Shown here one piece after another: positions 35,697-45,197 of a stretch of DNA of 64,000 nt (position 1 is its first letter; every line of letters starts with the position of its first letter). The notes beneath the pieces were generated by a model that worked only from the letters and a program-made list of their open reading frames with translations, ran no database searches and was not told the origin of the DNA. Origin of the DNA: Hominenteromicrobium sp964531265 (GTDB lineage: Bacteria; Bacillota; Clostridia; Oscillospirales; Acutalibacteraceae); contig CAZHDW010000011.1 of assembly GCA_964531265.1 (NCBI GenBank), positions 9,296 to 73,295 of the forward strand, read 5' to 3'. The translations under genes and the position numbers were made by a program.

Positions 35697-36056
35697 ATGG
35701 GTGAGCAAAAAACTGCCACCTACAAGGTCGTTTCCGATGCTGCGGGAACAAGCTTCAAGTTCTACTGTGATCTGTCCGGTGCGTGCGCGTGTACAACAGG
35801 CCCGTATAAGACGGGAGTGTTGGAGGAGGAGCTTGAGCTTGCATGGGAGAATGAGGGCAAGCGACATTTTAACCTGTGTCACAAGTGCGGCAAGTGGGTA
35901 ATCTCGGCCGTGTATAATCCGGAGGTCTTTGAATGTACGGATTGTGCTCCGTTCGAGCATGAGACGGGATATTGTAAATTCTGTGGTTCAAGAGTTGATG
36001 AGGATGTTCGCTTTTGCCCGGTATGTAAGAAAAAGCTTCATTATGAAGGGAGCTGA
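35697..36056 (+). CDS. Zinc-ribbon protein, function unknown
   Basis: A 119-residue cytoplasmic protein. After a mixed N-terminal part (FKFYCDLSGACACTTG), it has two or three CxxC pairs: CHKCG with CTDC, then CKFCG with CPVC, giving two zinc ribbons. The ATG at 35697 has AGGAGG about 8 bases upstream. It stands first in a rightward operon with another zinc-ribbon protein and two lipoproteins. A palindrome (AAGTGT-AA-ACACTT, 35655-35668) between a -10-like TATAAT and the gene could be an operator. Confidence 0.7.
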   Translation: MGEQKTATYKVVSDAAGTSFKFYCDLSGACACTTGPYKTGVLEEELELAWENEGKRHFNLCHKCGKWVISAVYNPEVFECTDCAPFEHETGYCKFCGSRVDEDVRFCPVCKKKLHYEGS

Positions 36057-36061
36057 TCCGA

Positions 36062-36343
36062 TTGACAGTAAAGGCAAAAATAGATTGGCTTGAAGAGTGT
36101 GGGTACGGCCCAAAGGTCATGAAACGCATCAGGGTTTGTCCGAACTGCGGCACAGTTATGCAGGAGAAGCATTCGGCGTGTCCGGAGTGCGGAATGAGGC
36201 TTCTCGGAAAGACGCTCTATGACCGTTACAGGGAGAGGCATCTATGCTGTGACAGATGCGGTACGGTACTTGCCCCGGATTCACGATTCTGTCCGCACTG
36301 CGGAAGACAATTGTATCTTACGGTGTCCGCCGCCGCAAGATGA
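36062..36343 (+). CDS. Double zinc-ribbon protein (TTG start)
   Basis: A 93-residue protein with four CxxC pairs (CPNCG, CPECG, CDRCG, CPHCG), forming two zinc ribbons in series. No membrane helix is seen. A TTG at 36062 is the only start that fits AAGGGAG just upstream; the first ATG lies 57 bases inside. It follows the preceding zinc-ribbon gene by 5 bases. It is probably an adaptor for protein contacts. Confidence 0.68.
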   Translation: MTVKAKIDWLEECGYGPKVMKRIRVCPNCGTVMQEKHSACPECGMRLLGKTLYDRYRERHLCCDRCGTVLAPDSRFCPHCGRQLYLTVSAAAR

Positions 36344-36381
36344 TAGAGATATCACAAAGTGTTAAGTAGAGGAGTACAGAT

Positions 36382-37878
36382 ATGAAAATGAAGAGAATTG
36401 CTGCCATGCTGCTTGCAACTGTGCTGATAATGACAATGAGCGCGTGCAGTAAAGGAAATGACACTGCTGACGAGTCATCCGTGCCTTCGTCGGACACTTC
36501 CTCAGAGGCGACAGATGAATCCAGTGAGGGATCTGAAAGCGTCGGCAAAGAAAAGGTGATAAATACCACTATGTGGGATTTGACCTACGATGAGGCTGAC
36601 GGCTGGGATTATGACCCCGATAAAAATTTCTCAGAGGGTGATGATTACGCAAATTTGACAATTCGCATACCCGAAGAGGATGACGAGAATTATGATTACC
36701 TGAATGTTTATATTCAGGCAAATGTTACCACGCCGTATAATTTCCGCGATGATCTGGTGGAACTCGGTTTTGACGAGTATGAGTATGAGGTCAACCATGT
36801 ATATGAGCTGACAAATCTCGGCGGAATCGATTGTGTGTCAACGGAAAGAGAGGCATGGGGCTCTACGCTGAGACAGTATCTCGGCCGTGATGAGGCTTCA
36901 AGCGTAACGGTTACTCTGGAGATCGTCGGTGACTGCTCTGATGAGCGTCTCGATAAGCTGCTGTCCGGCCTTACCTTTAAAACGGATGATATAGGAAATG
37001 AGGACGGCCCGTGGTATTGGGAGGGCGAGCCATTTTTCGGACAGGGAAATCAGGTTGATGTAGGTGGTTATACACTTACAAGCACATGGGTGCCCTTTGA
37101 AGAAAGTCTGTGTACACATGAGATCTTTGAAAATGTCGGCAAGGTCTATGGCGAAGTGGCATATGTCCTGGTTGACGGAGCCTTGAAGCAGTTTGCATAT
37201 GACGGTGAGTCCTTTACATATCCTGTGGATATACCTCTGGATGAGAAGTATGCATATATGAGCCTTGATTATAGCGGAAATCTCTGGCTGTCGGACTTCG
37301 GTTGTCCGCTGACGGAGGTAACGAACGGCGAGGCAGTGGCTTCCTACGATGATTTTGATTATGTCGTAATGGATCCTATCGGCACATGGGGAATAAGCTG
37401 GTTTACATCCCAAGACTGCGAGATGTTTGCTCTGGGTGGCGATGAGCCGTCAGTGATGCCGATAACCTTTGCTGAGCTCAGTACCGTCAATGAGATATTT
37501 ATTGACGACAATAACATTTATGTATGCGGTTTTGCTGCCGATGACAGTGGCCACAAGGTGTTCGTCTATGACTATGATTTCAATTTGAAGCTGACACTTG
37601 ATAGTGAGGACGAATCCGGCCTCGGAAGCATTACATATGTTGCAGAGACTGAAAACGGCTTTATTGCTCTGGACGGCAATATGAGAGAGGTCGTTCTTTG
37701 GGATAAGAGCGGCAGCTATATCGGCGCTGCGGACGATGAGGAATTGTTCGGAACCGATTATCCGTGGTTCTGCGGGGCTTGTGAGCTTGATGACGGCAGT
37801 TTCATGGTATTTATGACCGATAAGAGAGCCGATAAATCCGCAACTGAGCTTCTTGCATTCAAACTCAGCGGATTCTAA
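36382..37878 (+). CDS. Large lipoprotein, function unknown
   Basis: A 498-residue secreted lipoprotein: signal MKMKRIAAMLLATVLIMTMSAC with Cys22 as lipidation site, then a Ser/Asp/Glu-rich spacer (to about residue 55), then a first globular domain. The C-terminal half has short repeated strands (YVCGFAADDSGHKVFVYD, GFIALDGNMREVVLWD, GSFMVFMTD) with the look of a beta-propeller. It is very acidic. I do not recognise a family. Placed after the zinc-ribbon genes, it may report on the outer membrane face for the system. Confidence 0.65.
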   Translation: MKMKRIAAMLLATVLIMTMSACSKGNDTADESSVPSSDTSSEATDESSEGSESVGKEKVINTTMWDLTYDEADGWDYDPDKNFSEGDDYANLTIRIPEEDDENYDYLNVYIQANVTTPYNFRDDLVELGFDEYEYEVNHVYELTNLGGIDCVSTEREAWGSTLRQYLGRDEASSVTVTLEIVGDCSDERLDKLLSGLTFKTDDIGNEDGPWYWEGEPFFGQGNQVDVGGYTLTSTWVPFEESLCTHEIFENVGKVYGEVAYVLVDGALKQFAYDGESFTYPVDIPLDEKYAYMSLDYSGNLWLSDFGCPLTEVTNGEAVASYDDFDYVVMDPIGTWGISWFTSQDCEMFALGGDEPSVMPITFAELSTVNEIFIDDNNIYVCGFAADDSGHKVFVYDYDFNLKLTLDSEDESGLGSITYVAETENGFIALDGNMREVVLWDKSGSYIGAADDEELFGTDYPWFCGACELDDGSFMVFMTDKRADKSATELLAFKLSGF

Positions 37879-37906
37879 ATATGATGCACCTAAAGGGGAT
37901 GCTGTA

Positions 37907-39067
37907 ATGGAATTAAAGATAAAGAGCATTATATGTACAGCTTTGGCGCTGATAATGACGCTGAGCATTTGTGCGTGCGGACGTCAGCCAAAGGAGCCCG
38001 ATGCTTCGAGCAGCACTGTTGATATCTCCGCCTTCGAGAAGAATACCGAAATCTCGGAAAGCAGCGCTGTTGAGGCGGATGAAAGCAGTGAGAGCGCTGC
38101 AACTGCGATCGGTGTTCAGAAATTTACAAACGACGCAGGAACATCGATAGATGTTCTGCGTGAAGAGATAGGCGGTACTGCGGCGCAGTTCGGAGTTGCA
38201 TACATAGGATATTTCGATTCCGAGGTAGCCGGTGAGACCGGGATTGATCTCAGTCAGTGGTTTTCATCCGCGGCAAGTCCGCTGAACAGCTATTATCCAT
38301 TTGTCTCGGAGATAGATGCCGCACACACCGTGGGCAGTGACGGCGACATGTTCTGCATTATCGCAAAGGATTATGAAGCATCTGTCGAGGTTCGGGACAC
38401 CGGCAGCGATGAGGTTCTGTATTACGCCGAAAACGGCGACCCCATTCTAATCCTTAGCAATATGGATGTCGTTGTTACCGTGACTGCTGCCGATGGCTCG
38501 GCATATCACTGGGAGCCGGAACTGGATGAATCCGGATATCCGCAGCTTCTCATAGGTGATGAGCGCGAGATCATATTCATGGACTTCACCTGTACCGAGC
38601 CGCTCAACAGTTTTGACGCAGATAGCCTGCTGGATGAGGGTTGGCTTGGCATGAGCGATATCGGGCTTGCAAATGACCGATACGGACTGAATTGGTGGTT
38701 TGACAGTGCCGATGGCGATAGCAGCTATTGCTTAAGCTTCTATCTTGAAGAAAACGGCAATTACGACGGCGAGGTTCTGCTTGAGTGTTACGATTCGGAT
38801 AATACAATGTGTGCGCACTGGCAGGGTTACTGGAGAATCGAGACAGAGCTCGACCGTCCCAGTATTATCTACATGGATATGGAATTTATCGGCGGTGAGG
38901 GCATGGCGTCATCCGAAGTGCCTGAGATCATAGCAGGCTCATATTGGGCGATGATACATCCCTCCGGTGAGAGCTTGCTGCTTGCTGTTGAAGACTTTTA
39001 TGCGCCGCTTTTGCCGATGCTTTCATACGATATGCCAACGGCAGAATTCAGCTTGGATGTCTATTGA
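37907..39067 (+). CDS. Lipoprotein, function unknown
   Basis: A 386-residue secreted lipoprotein with signal MELKIKSIICTALALIMTLSICAC (lipobox SICAC), a Ser/Glu-rich spacer similar to that of the gene before, and a globular body rich in beta strands. No family is recognised. The ATG at 37907 follows AAAGGGGAT, and the open frame reaches further upstream only through the end of the previous gene. The shared spacer and tandem order suggest the two lipoproteins work together. Confidence 0.65.
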   Translation: MELKIKSIICTALALIMTLSICACGRQPKEPDASSSTVDISAFEKNTEISESSAVEADESSESAATAIGVQKFTNDAGTSIDVLREEIGGTAAQFGVAYIGYFDSEVAGETGIDLSQWFSSAASPLNSYYPFVSEIDAAHTVGSDGDMFCIIAKDYEASVEVRDTGSDEVLYYAENGDPILILSNMDVVVTVTAADGSAYHWEPELDESGYPQLLIGDEREIIFMDFTCTEPLNSFDADSLLDEGWLGMSDIGLANDRYGLNWWFDSADGDSSYCLSFYLEENGNYDGEVLLECYDSDNTMCAHWQGYWRIETELDRPSIIYMDMEFIGGEGMASSEVPEIIAGSYWAMIHPSGESLLLAVEDFYAPLLPMLSYDMPTAEFSLDVY

Positions 39068-39103
39068 TCGGAAATTTCAAATTAGCGAAAGGAAAGAGAG
39101 GAT

Positions 39104-40582
39104 ATGAAAAACTTAAAAAAATTGACTTTACTGCATTCGAACGATATGCATGGCGATTTTTTGGCCGAAAAGGTGGATGGAGATCTTGTCGGTGGCGTAT
39201 CCCTCCTTTCGGGTTATGTGAATAAGGTCAGAAACGAAGAGAAAAACGTTATATATGCCATAGCCGGAGACATGTTCCGCGGCTCGATAATCGATTCGGA
39301 ATACAAGGGAATGTCCACTATCGGCATTATGAATCTTCTCGGCCCCGATGTTGTCACCATCGGCAATCATGAGGTGGATTATGGCCTTTCTCATCTGCTG
39401 TTTCTGGAAAAATGTGCAAATTTCCCGATAATAAATGCGAATTTCCATATCAAAACCAATCGCAAGCGCATGTTCCAGCCGTACTACATAGCAAATATCG
39501 ACGGTATGAAGATATTGTTTATCGGAATTATAACCGATTCCGTGCTCTCGCAGACAAAGGCGGACGACATGATTGGCTCCTTTGTTGATATCGGCGAAGC
39601 AGCGGAGGAGGTGGGCAATATCTGTAATGCTTATAATGCGATAGATATCGACTTCACCGTTCTTTTGACGCATATAGGATTTGAAGAGGACAAGAAGCTC
39701 GCGGCTATGCTTGACCCGGCATGGGGAGTGGATGTGATAGTTGGCGGCCATTCGCATACATTTATAACAGAGCCTGCGAAGGTGAATGATATCTACATCG
39801 TTCAGGCCGGAACGGGAACGGATCAGATCGGCCGCTTTGATATCCTGATCGATACGGACAAGAACGCACTGGACAGCTTCAAATGGGAAGCGATACCGAT
39901 AAATGCATCGACCTGCCCACGTGATCCCGAAATGGAGGAATATATCCTTCATTTCAAGTCTCAGACTGATAAGAAATACGACAGGATCGTTACTCGATTT
40001 GCTTCCGAGCTGACACATCCGGCACGAAATCGCGAAACGGCACTTGGTAATCTGTTTGCGGACATCCTTAGGGATTCCTTTGGAATAGATATCATGTTTA
40101 TGGGATCAGGAGCAATAAGAAACGAAAAGCTCGGCCCGGTCGTGCGCTATGCCGATCTTATCGAGTGCCTTGCGTATGACGATGCGATATATATGCTTAC
40201 GGTTACCGGAGCACAGCTTGAAAGGATGCTGAAATATGTAATGCGAGATGAGGCGTTTCAGGGGGATCATACGGAATTCTATCAGTTTTCTCATGGCATA
40301 CATATGGTGTGGTCGAGAAAGGAGCAGCGCTTCAAGGAGCTGAGCTTCGAGGGAAAGCAGATTGAGCCCGATAAGCTCTATAGGGTAGCGCTTCCGAATT
40401 ATCACTATCAGAGCATGGCCGAATTTCTCAATATTACGGTGGAGGAGATCGAACAGAACGAAAAAATACGCGTTCTGGCCACATCCTACCGCAATGTGGT
40501 TGAGGAATACCTTATGAAGCATCAGCACCTTTCACGCGAGGTAGAGGGAAGACTTGTGGTGCTGAATGATTTGGACACATAA
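39104..40582 (+). CDS. 5'-nucleotidase/UDP-sugar hydrolase-like metallophosphoesterase
   Basis: A 492-residue enzyme of the UshA/5'-nucleotidase family. The N-terminal metallophosphoesterase has all metal motifs: LLHSNDMHG, AGDMFRGS, GNHEVDYG, LTHIGFEEDKKLA and GGHSHTF. The C-terminal nucleotidase domain has TALGNLFADILRD and MGSGAIRNEKLGPVV, the substrate-binding region. Unlike most of the family it has no signal peptide or anchor, so it should work in the cytoplasm on nucleotides or nucleotide sugars. GAAAGGAAAGAGAGG lies before the ATG. Confidence 0.83.
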   Translation: MKNLKKLTLLHSNDMHGDFLAEKVDGDLVGGVSLLSGYVNKVRNEEKNVIYAIAGDMFRGSIIDSEYKGMSTIGIMNLLGPDVVTIGNHEVDYGLSHLLFLEKCANFPIINANFHIKTNRKRMFQPYYIANIDGMKILFIGIITDSVLSQTKADDMIGSFVDIGEAAEEVGNICNAYNAIDIDFTVLLTHIGFEEDKKLAAMLDPAWGVDVIVGGHSHTFITEPAKVNDIYIVQAGTGTDQIGRFDILIDTDKNALDSFKWEAIPINASTCPRDPEMEEYILHFKSQTDKKYDRIVTRFASELTHPARNRETALGNLFADILRDSFGIDIMFMGSGAIRNEKLGPVVRYADLIECLAYDDAIYMLTVTGAQLERMLKYVMRDEAFQGDHTEFYQFSHGIHMVWSRKEQRFKELSFEGKQIEPDKLYRVALPNYHYQSMAEFLNITVEEIEQNEKIRVLATSYRNVVEEYLMKHQHLSREVEGRLVVLNDLDT

Positions 40583-40646
40583 ATTATTAGGATTATCTTC
40601 GGCATGATGCCGGAAAAGATATTATTGAGTGAAAGGAGTCATCATT

Positions 40647-41963
40647 ATGGGACTTATTAAAGCAGGAATCGGAGCACTCGGCGGAACATTGGCCGATCAG
40701 TGGAAGGAATATTTCTACTGTGAGGCATTGCCCAAGGATGTCCTGATGCGCAAAGGCGAGAAGCGTGTCAGCGGACGCTCCTCAAACACAAGGGGTAATG
40801 ATAACATTATCTCAAACGGCTCCGGTATTGCTGTCGCGGACGGCCAGTGCATGATCATAGTGGAGCAGGGCAAGGTCGTGGAGGTTTGCGCAGAGCCCGG
40901 TGAATTCACATATGATACATCGACAGAGCCGTCGATTTTTGCCGGAAGTCTCGGAGAGAGTATTAAGCAGACCTTCTCCACCATCGGTAAGCGCTTTGCC
41001 TACGGCGGCGATACCGCCAAGGATCAGCGCGTGTATTATTTCAACACCAAGGAACTGGTCGATAACAAGTTCGGTACACCGAATCCCATTCCGTTCAGAG
41101 TGGTTGACTCGAAGATCGGTCTGGATATAGATGTATCAGTACGCTGCTCCGGTGTATATTCCTACAGAATTGCAGATCCGCTGCTGTTCTACACAAACGT
41201 CTGCGGCAATGTAACAAATGAGTATACACGTGATGAGTTGGACAGTCAGCTCAAAACTGAGTTTATCAGCGCTTTGCAGCCTGCGTTCGGAAAGCTTTCC
41301 GATTTGGAAATGCGCCCGAATCAGATTCCTACCCACACAACAGAGCTTGAAGAGGCAATGAATACTTCTCTCTCCGCTAAGTGGGGAGAGCTTCGTGGAT
41401 TGCAGGTAGTCAGCATTGCACTTGGCTCCGTTACACTTCCGGAAGAGGATTCCGCAATGATAAAGCAGGCGCAGCGCACAGCTATTATGCGTGACCCGAC
41501 AATGGCTGCCGCTACGCTTGTGGGTGCACAGGCCGACGCAATGAAGGCTGCTGCTTCCAACAGTGCCGGCGCAATGACGGGCTTTATGGGCATGGGTATG
41601 GCTATGAATCAGGGTGGCATGAATGCACAAAATCTGTTTGCCATGGGCCAGCAGCAACAGCAGGCTCAGCAGCAGACGGCAGCCCCTGTCGGAGATACAT
41701 GGAAGTGCTCCTGCGGTGCTACTGCAACAGGCAACTTCTGCCCGGAATGCGGTACAAAAAAGCCTGCCGATACCGATGGCTGGACCTGCTCCTGCGGAAC
41801 TGTAAATAAGGGCAAGTTCTGCCAGAATTGCGGAACAAAGAAGCCTGCCGGTGTGCCGCAGTATCGCTGCGATAAGTGCGGCTGGGAGCCTGAAAAGGGA
41901 ACCAATCCGCCGAAGTTCTGCCCGGAGTGCGGCGATCCGTTTGATAACGGCGACATCGTATGA
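40647..41963 (+). CDS. SPFH-domain protein with C-terminal zinc ribbons (YdjI-like)
   Basis: A 438-residue protein. The N-terminal two thirds (GLIKAGIGALGGTLADQWKEYFYCEALP, ...YYFNTKELVDNKFGTPNPIPFRVVD, LDIDVSVRCSGVYSYRI) are like YdjI/virion core-type SPFH proteins of Firmicutes. A Q-rich linker (QQQQQAQQQ) leads to three zinc ribbons with CxxC/CGxC pairs. In Bacillus subtilis, YdjI recruits the phage-shock protein PspA to the membrane. Here it heads a set with YdjG- and YdjH-like genes at 44088 and 45198, but no PspA. GAAAGGAG precedes the ATG at 40647. Confidence 0.8.
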   Translation: MGLIKAGIGALGGTLADQWKEYFYCEALPKDVLMRKGEKRVSGRSSNTRGNDNIISNGSGIAVADGQCMIIVEQGKVVEVCAEPGEFTYDTSTEPSIFAGSLGESIKQTFSTIGKRFAYGGDTAKDQRVYYFNTKELVDNKFGTPNPIPFRVVDSKIGLDIDVSVRCSGVYSYRIADPLLFYTNVCGNVTNEYTRDELDSQLKTEFISALQPAFGKLSDLEMRPNQIPTHTTELEEAMNTSLSAKWGELRGLQVVSIALGSVTLPEEDSAMIKQAQRTAIMRDPTMAAATLVGAQADAMKAAASNSAGAMTGFMGMGMAMNQGGMNAQNLFAMGQQQQQAQQQTAAPVGDTWKCSCGATATGNFCPECGTKKPADTDGWTCSCGTVNKGKFCQNCGTKKPAGVPQYRCDKCGWEPEKGTNPPKFCPECGDPFDNGDIV

Positions 41964-41977
41964 TAGGAGAGTAGAAA

Positions 41978-42790
41978 ATGGGATTGTTTGATAAGAAATA
42001 CTGCGATATATGCGGTGAAAAAATCGGCTTGCTCGGTAACAGAAAGCTGGAAGACGGCAATCTCTGTAAGGATTGTGCCAAAAAGCTTTCACCCTTCTTC
42101 AATGAAAGACGTCATTCAACGGTGAATGAAATCAAAGAGCAGCTGGCTTACAGGGAAGAAAATGCTGTGCAGCTCGAAAGCTTTCATCCCGACCGCAGCT
42201 ATGGCCGCTCCAAGAAGATATATGTTGATACCAATGCAAGAAAGCTCATTATAACCTATTACAGCGACTGGAAGAACGAAAATCCCGACCTGATCTCCTT
42301 TGACCAGATCAAGAATGTGCAGTCCTCCATCGATGAGAGCAGGCACGAGCTGTATTATAAGGACAGCGAGGGAAACAACAAGAGCTATTCTCCGCCGAGA
42401 TACGAATATGAGTATTCGTTCATAATCAAGCTCTTTGTCGATTCACCGTGGTTCGATGAGATCAAGGTCGAGATAAGCGGAAATCCCGGGCCGGACAGCC
42501 CCTATTCCGCTGAGTATCGCGACTGCGAGTATCAGGTGAAGGAGATCACTGATATGCTTCTGAATCGTGCTCCGACTGCCTATGCTCCCACTGTTACGGA
42601 GACCGTTGCACCTGCTGCTAACACATGGACCTGCTCCTGCGGTGCGACAAACAGCGGCAAGTTCTGCTCATCCTGCGGAAATCCGAAGCCTGAGAAGCTT
42701 GTACGCTTCTGCACTAACTGCGGCTGGAAAAATCCCGATCCGTCCAATGCGCCGAAGTTCTGCCCGGAATGCGGTAACAGACTCGGCTGA
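41978..42790 (+). CDS. DUF4428-like protein with C-terminal zinc ribbons
   Basis: A 270-residue protein. The N-terminus has a treble-clef-like CDICGEKIGLLGNRKLEDGNLCKDC of the DUF4428 type. A middle domain (KKIYVDTNARKLII...ISFDQIKNVQSS) looks like a PH-like beta barrel, as in the gene at 43306. The C-terminus holds two zinc ribbons (CSCGATNSGKFCSSCG and CTNCGWKN...CPECG) matching those of the SPFH gene before it, 14 bases away. The two probably share partners. Confidence 0.72.
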   Translation: MGLFDKKYCDICGEKIGLLGNRKLEDGNLCKDCAKKLSPFFNERRHSTVNEIKEQLAYREENAVQLESFHPDRSYGRSKKIYVDTNARKLIITYYSDWKNENPDLISFDQIKNVQSSIDESRHELYYKDSEGNNKSYSPPRYEYEYSFIIKLFVDSPWFDEIKVEISGNPGPDSPYSAEYRDCEYQVKEITDMLLNRAPTAYAPTVTETVAPAANTWTCSCGATNSGKFCSSCGNPKPEKLVRFCTNCGWKNPDPSNAPKFCPECGNRLG

Positions 42791-42798
42791 GTGCATAT

Positions 42799-43272
42799 AT
42801 GAACTCAGCAAAAAGACACGTCCTCTTAATCATGAGTGTTCTTTTGTTCACAGGAGTAATGGGGTGCGTGCGAGCTTCATCGTCCGCTGCCCACGAAGTG
42901 TCAGAGATAGTATCGGTGTCGATCTCTTGCGGAAACATGGATATCCGGTATGGGTATGCATTCTTCGCTGAAAGGGCGAAGAATGGTTGGCTTCTGGATG
43001 CCGAGTGCTTCACAGACGGCTTTGAGGTGGAAACAAAGCTTGTTGATAAAGAACTTGGTGTTGAGGACGTTGAGGAACTGCTCAGTATAATTGAGAGCAA
43101 TGGGCTTATAGGGCGCGCGGAGAATTACAGAAAGGCTAAAAGGTCTCCGGCCGCGGATGCTGCGGCATATGGCTTTGCCATGAGGTTTTCGGATGATACT
43201 CAGTACGTGATGTACGAGGAACAGCGCGAATTAACGGAGTTCTTTTACAGAGCTGCCGAAAAATACAATTAA
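42799..43272 (+). CDS. Small lipoprotein/secreted protein, function unknown
   Basis: A 157-residue protein with an N-terminal hydrophobic stretch ending in VMGC (Cys23), a plausible lipobox. The body has no recognised domain. It is positioned between two DUF4428-like genes, 8 bases after the first, and is likely translated from the same mRNA. Its GAG-rich upstream site is weak. Start at 42799 is the only ATG that keeps the signal. Confidence 0.55.
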   Translation: MNSAKRHVLLIMSVLLFTGVMGCVRASSSAAHEVSEIVSVSISCGNMDIRYGYAFFAERAKNGWLLDAECFTDGFEVETKLVDKELGVEDVEELLSIIESNGLIGRAENYRKAKRSPAADAAAYGFAMRFSDDTQYVMYEEQRELTEFFYRAAEKYN

Positions 43273-43305
43273 TATCATAATGTTAATGGAATGGAGAAAT
43301 GAATT

Positions 43306-44058
43306 ATGGCTAACAAATGTGCTATTTGCGGAGCAGAAGTAAATGTGTTTCAGGCTCAGAAGCTGGCGGACGGAAACTACATCTGCCGCAAGAACTGCCG
43401 TTCAAAGGGAATGAAGATATTCGATTATGTTCATGCTGATCTTCCCCAGGTGCAGGCTCATATCGCACAGGTGGAAAAGGGAACCAAGCTTTGGGAGCAC
43501 TATTTTGTACCGAAGCTTAAGGAAAAGAGTAAGGAAAAGAAGCTGCACAATTTCACCGGCAATATTTATATTGCTGCTGACATCGGCCTTATGGCAGTGA
43601 CTCAGGTTGACTATAAGTTCTTGCTTTTCGGAAAGACAACACGTGCCTGCGTATATCGCATTGCCGATATTCGTGACTACGAGTATGAAGAGGAAGAGAA
43701 GAAGACCGATAACGGCACTCAGAAGGTAATGAACATGAGAGTCAGCTTTGCAAACACTGAGGGTATGTTCGAGTTCCGTGAGAAGCTCAAGGGTGCAGGT
43801 AGCTACAGAGAGTTTGAAAAATACATGAATCAGCTTTTCGGCATTCAGAAAACAGTCAAAAATGCAAAGAATACATGGAAAAATCAGATCAATGCTATCG
43901 GTAGTGTCGCATCCGGCCTGAAGTCCGCGGTGACTAAGGGTGACGATCTTTCCGAAAAGGCTGCGGCAGCTGCAAATGCAGTTGATACAGCTGTGATGGG
44001 CGACAGAACAGAGCTTATCCGCAAGGCTGACGAGGCTTTGGCTGCTTTCCGTGGATAA
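43306..44058 (+). CDS. DUF4428-like protein with PH-like domain
   Basis: A 250-residue cytoplasmic protein. It opens with the DUF4428-like zinc motif CAICGAEVNVFQAQKLADGNYICRKNC, followed by a helical linker, a beta-rich PH-like part (NIYIAADIGLMAVTQVDYKFLLFGKTTRACVYRIADIRDYEY), and a helical C-terminus. It is related to the gene at 41978 but without zinc ribbons. Such PH-like domains may bind lipids or proteins at the membrane. GGAGAAATG-region supplies the ribosome site. Confidence 0.72.
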   Translation: MANKCAICGAEVNVFQAQKLADGNYICRKNCRSKGMKIFDYVHADLPQVQAHIAQVEKGTKLWEHYFVPKLKEKSKEKKLHNFTGNIYIAADIGLMAVTQVDYKFLLFGKTTRACVYRIADIRDYEYEEEEKKTDNGTQKVMNMRVSFANTEGMFEFREKLKGAGSYREFEKYMNQLFGIQKTVKNAKNTWKNQINAIGSVASGLKSAVTKGDDLSEKAAAAANAVDTAVMGDRTELIRKADEALAAFRG

Positions 44059-44087
44059 TTGTCAGATAAACGAAAGGAGGGATCTCT

Positions 44088-45182
44088 TTGGCTACCTTAC
44101 AGGAATATAAGTGCCCCTGCTGCGGAGGTGCAATAGCGTTTGACAGCAATATTCAGAAAATGAAGTGCCCATATTGTGAAACGGAATTCGATATGGAAAC
44201 GCTGGCAGGCTATGACGCTGACCTGAACAGTGGTGCGGCGGATGATATGCAATGGGAAACCTCTGCCGGTGCTGAGTGGCAGGACGGCGATGCGGATGGG
44301 CTTCGCTCATACGTGTGCAAGTCCTGCGGCGGCGAGATAGTGGGCGATGATACGACTGCGGCCACATCCTGCCCGTTCTGCGGCAATCCGGTAGTTATGA
44401 TGGGACAGTTCTCCGGAGCACTTAAGCCGGATATGGTTATTCCGTTTAAGCTTGATAAGAAAATGGCGAAAGAGAACCTCATGAAGCACCTTTCGGGCAA
44501 GAGACTGCTTCCGAAGGTGTTTAAGGATCGGAATCACATCGATGAGATAAAGGGTGTGTATGTTCCTTTTTGGCTGTTTGATACCAATGTTGACGCACAG
44601 GTTCGGTATCGTGCCACTAAGATGAGAACCTGGAGCGACAGCAGCTACAATTATACCGAAACACAGTATTTCTCGGTTTACCGCGGCGGTAGCATAAGCT
44701 TTGAGGGGGTTCCGGTGGATGGCTCTACCAAGATGCCGGATGACTTAATGGAATCTATCGAGCCGTATGATCTTTGCGATGCGGTTGATTTTCAGACAGC
44801 ATATCTTGCAGGTTATCTTGCCGATAAGTATGATGTTGATGCTGAGCAGAGTGTGGAGCGTGCAAATGTCCGCGTAAAGCAGTCCACTGAGGATGCATTT
44901 GCCGCAACATTGGACGGCTATTCATCTGCAAAGCCGGAGAACAGCTATGTTCAGCTTCATGGCGGCAAGGCAAAGTATGCGCTCTATCCGGTTTGGCTGC
45001 TCAACACCACATGGAACGGCAAGCGTTATACATTTGCCATGAACGGACAGACCGGGAAATTCGTCGGAGATCTGCCACTTGACAAATCTGCCGCAACAAA
45101 ATGGACGCTCGGATTGACAGCGGTCGTCGGCGTTGTGACATACGGAGCTGCGTTCCTGCTGAACCTGCTCGGAATACTGTAA
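44088..45182 (+). CDS. TFIIB-type zinc-ribbon membrane protein (YdjG-like)
   Basis: A 364-residue protein with two zinc ribbons: CPCCGG...CPYC (about residues 9-28) and CKSCGG...CPFCG (about 77-103). A large beta-rich body follows (GVYVPFWLFDTNVDAQVRY, YALYPVWLLNTTWNGKRYTFAMNGQTG) and one C-terminal membrane helix (LTAVVGVVTYGAAFLLNLLG). This is the YdjG/TFIIB-zinc-ribbon family that neighbours YdjH, YdjI and PspA in Firmicutes. It starts with TTG; AAAGGAGGG at the right distance supports it, and no ATG is near. Confidence 0.82.
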   Translation: MATLQEYKCPCCGGAIAFDSNIQKMKCPYCETEFDMETLAGYDADLNSGAADDMQWETSAGAEWQDGDADGLRSYVCKSCGGEIVGDDTTAATSCPFCGNPVVMMGQFSGALKPDMVIPFKLDKKMAKENLMKHLSGKRLLPKVFKDRNHIDEIKGVYVPFWLFDTNVDAQVRYRATKMRTWSDSSYNYTETQYFSVYRGGSISFEGVPVDGSTKMPDDLMESIEPYDLCDAVDFQTAYLAGYLADKYDVDAEQSVERANVRVKQSTEDAFAATLDGYSSAKPENSYVQLHGGKAKYALYPVWLLNTTWNGKRYTFAMNGQTGKFVGDLPLDKSAATKWTLGLTAVVGVVTYGAAFLLNLLGIL

Positions 45183-45197
45183 GGGGGCATAAGAATA

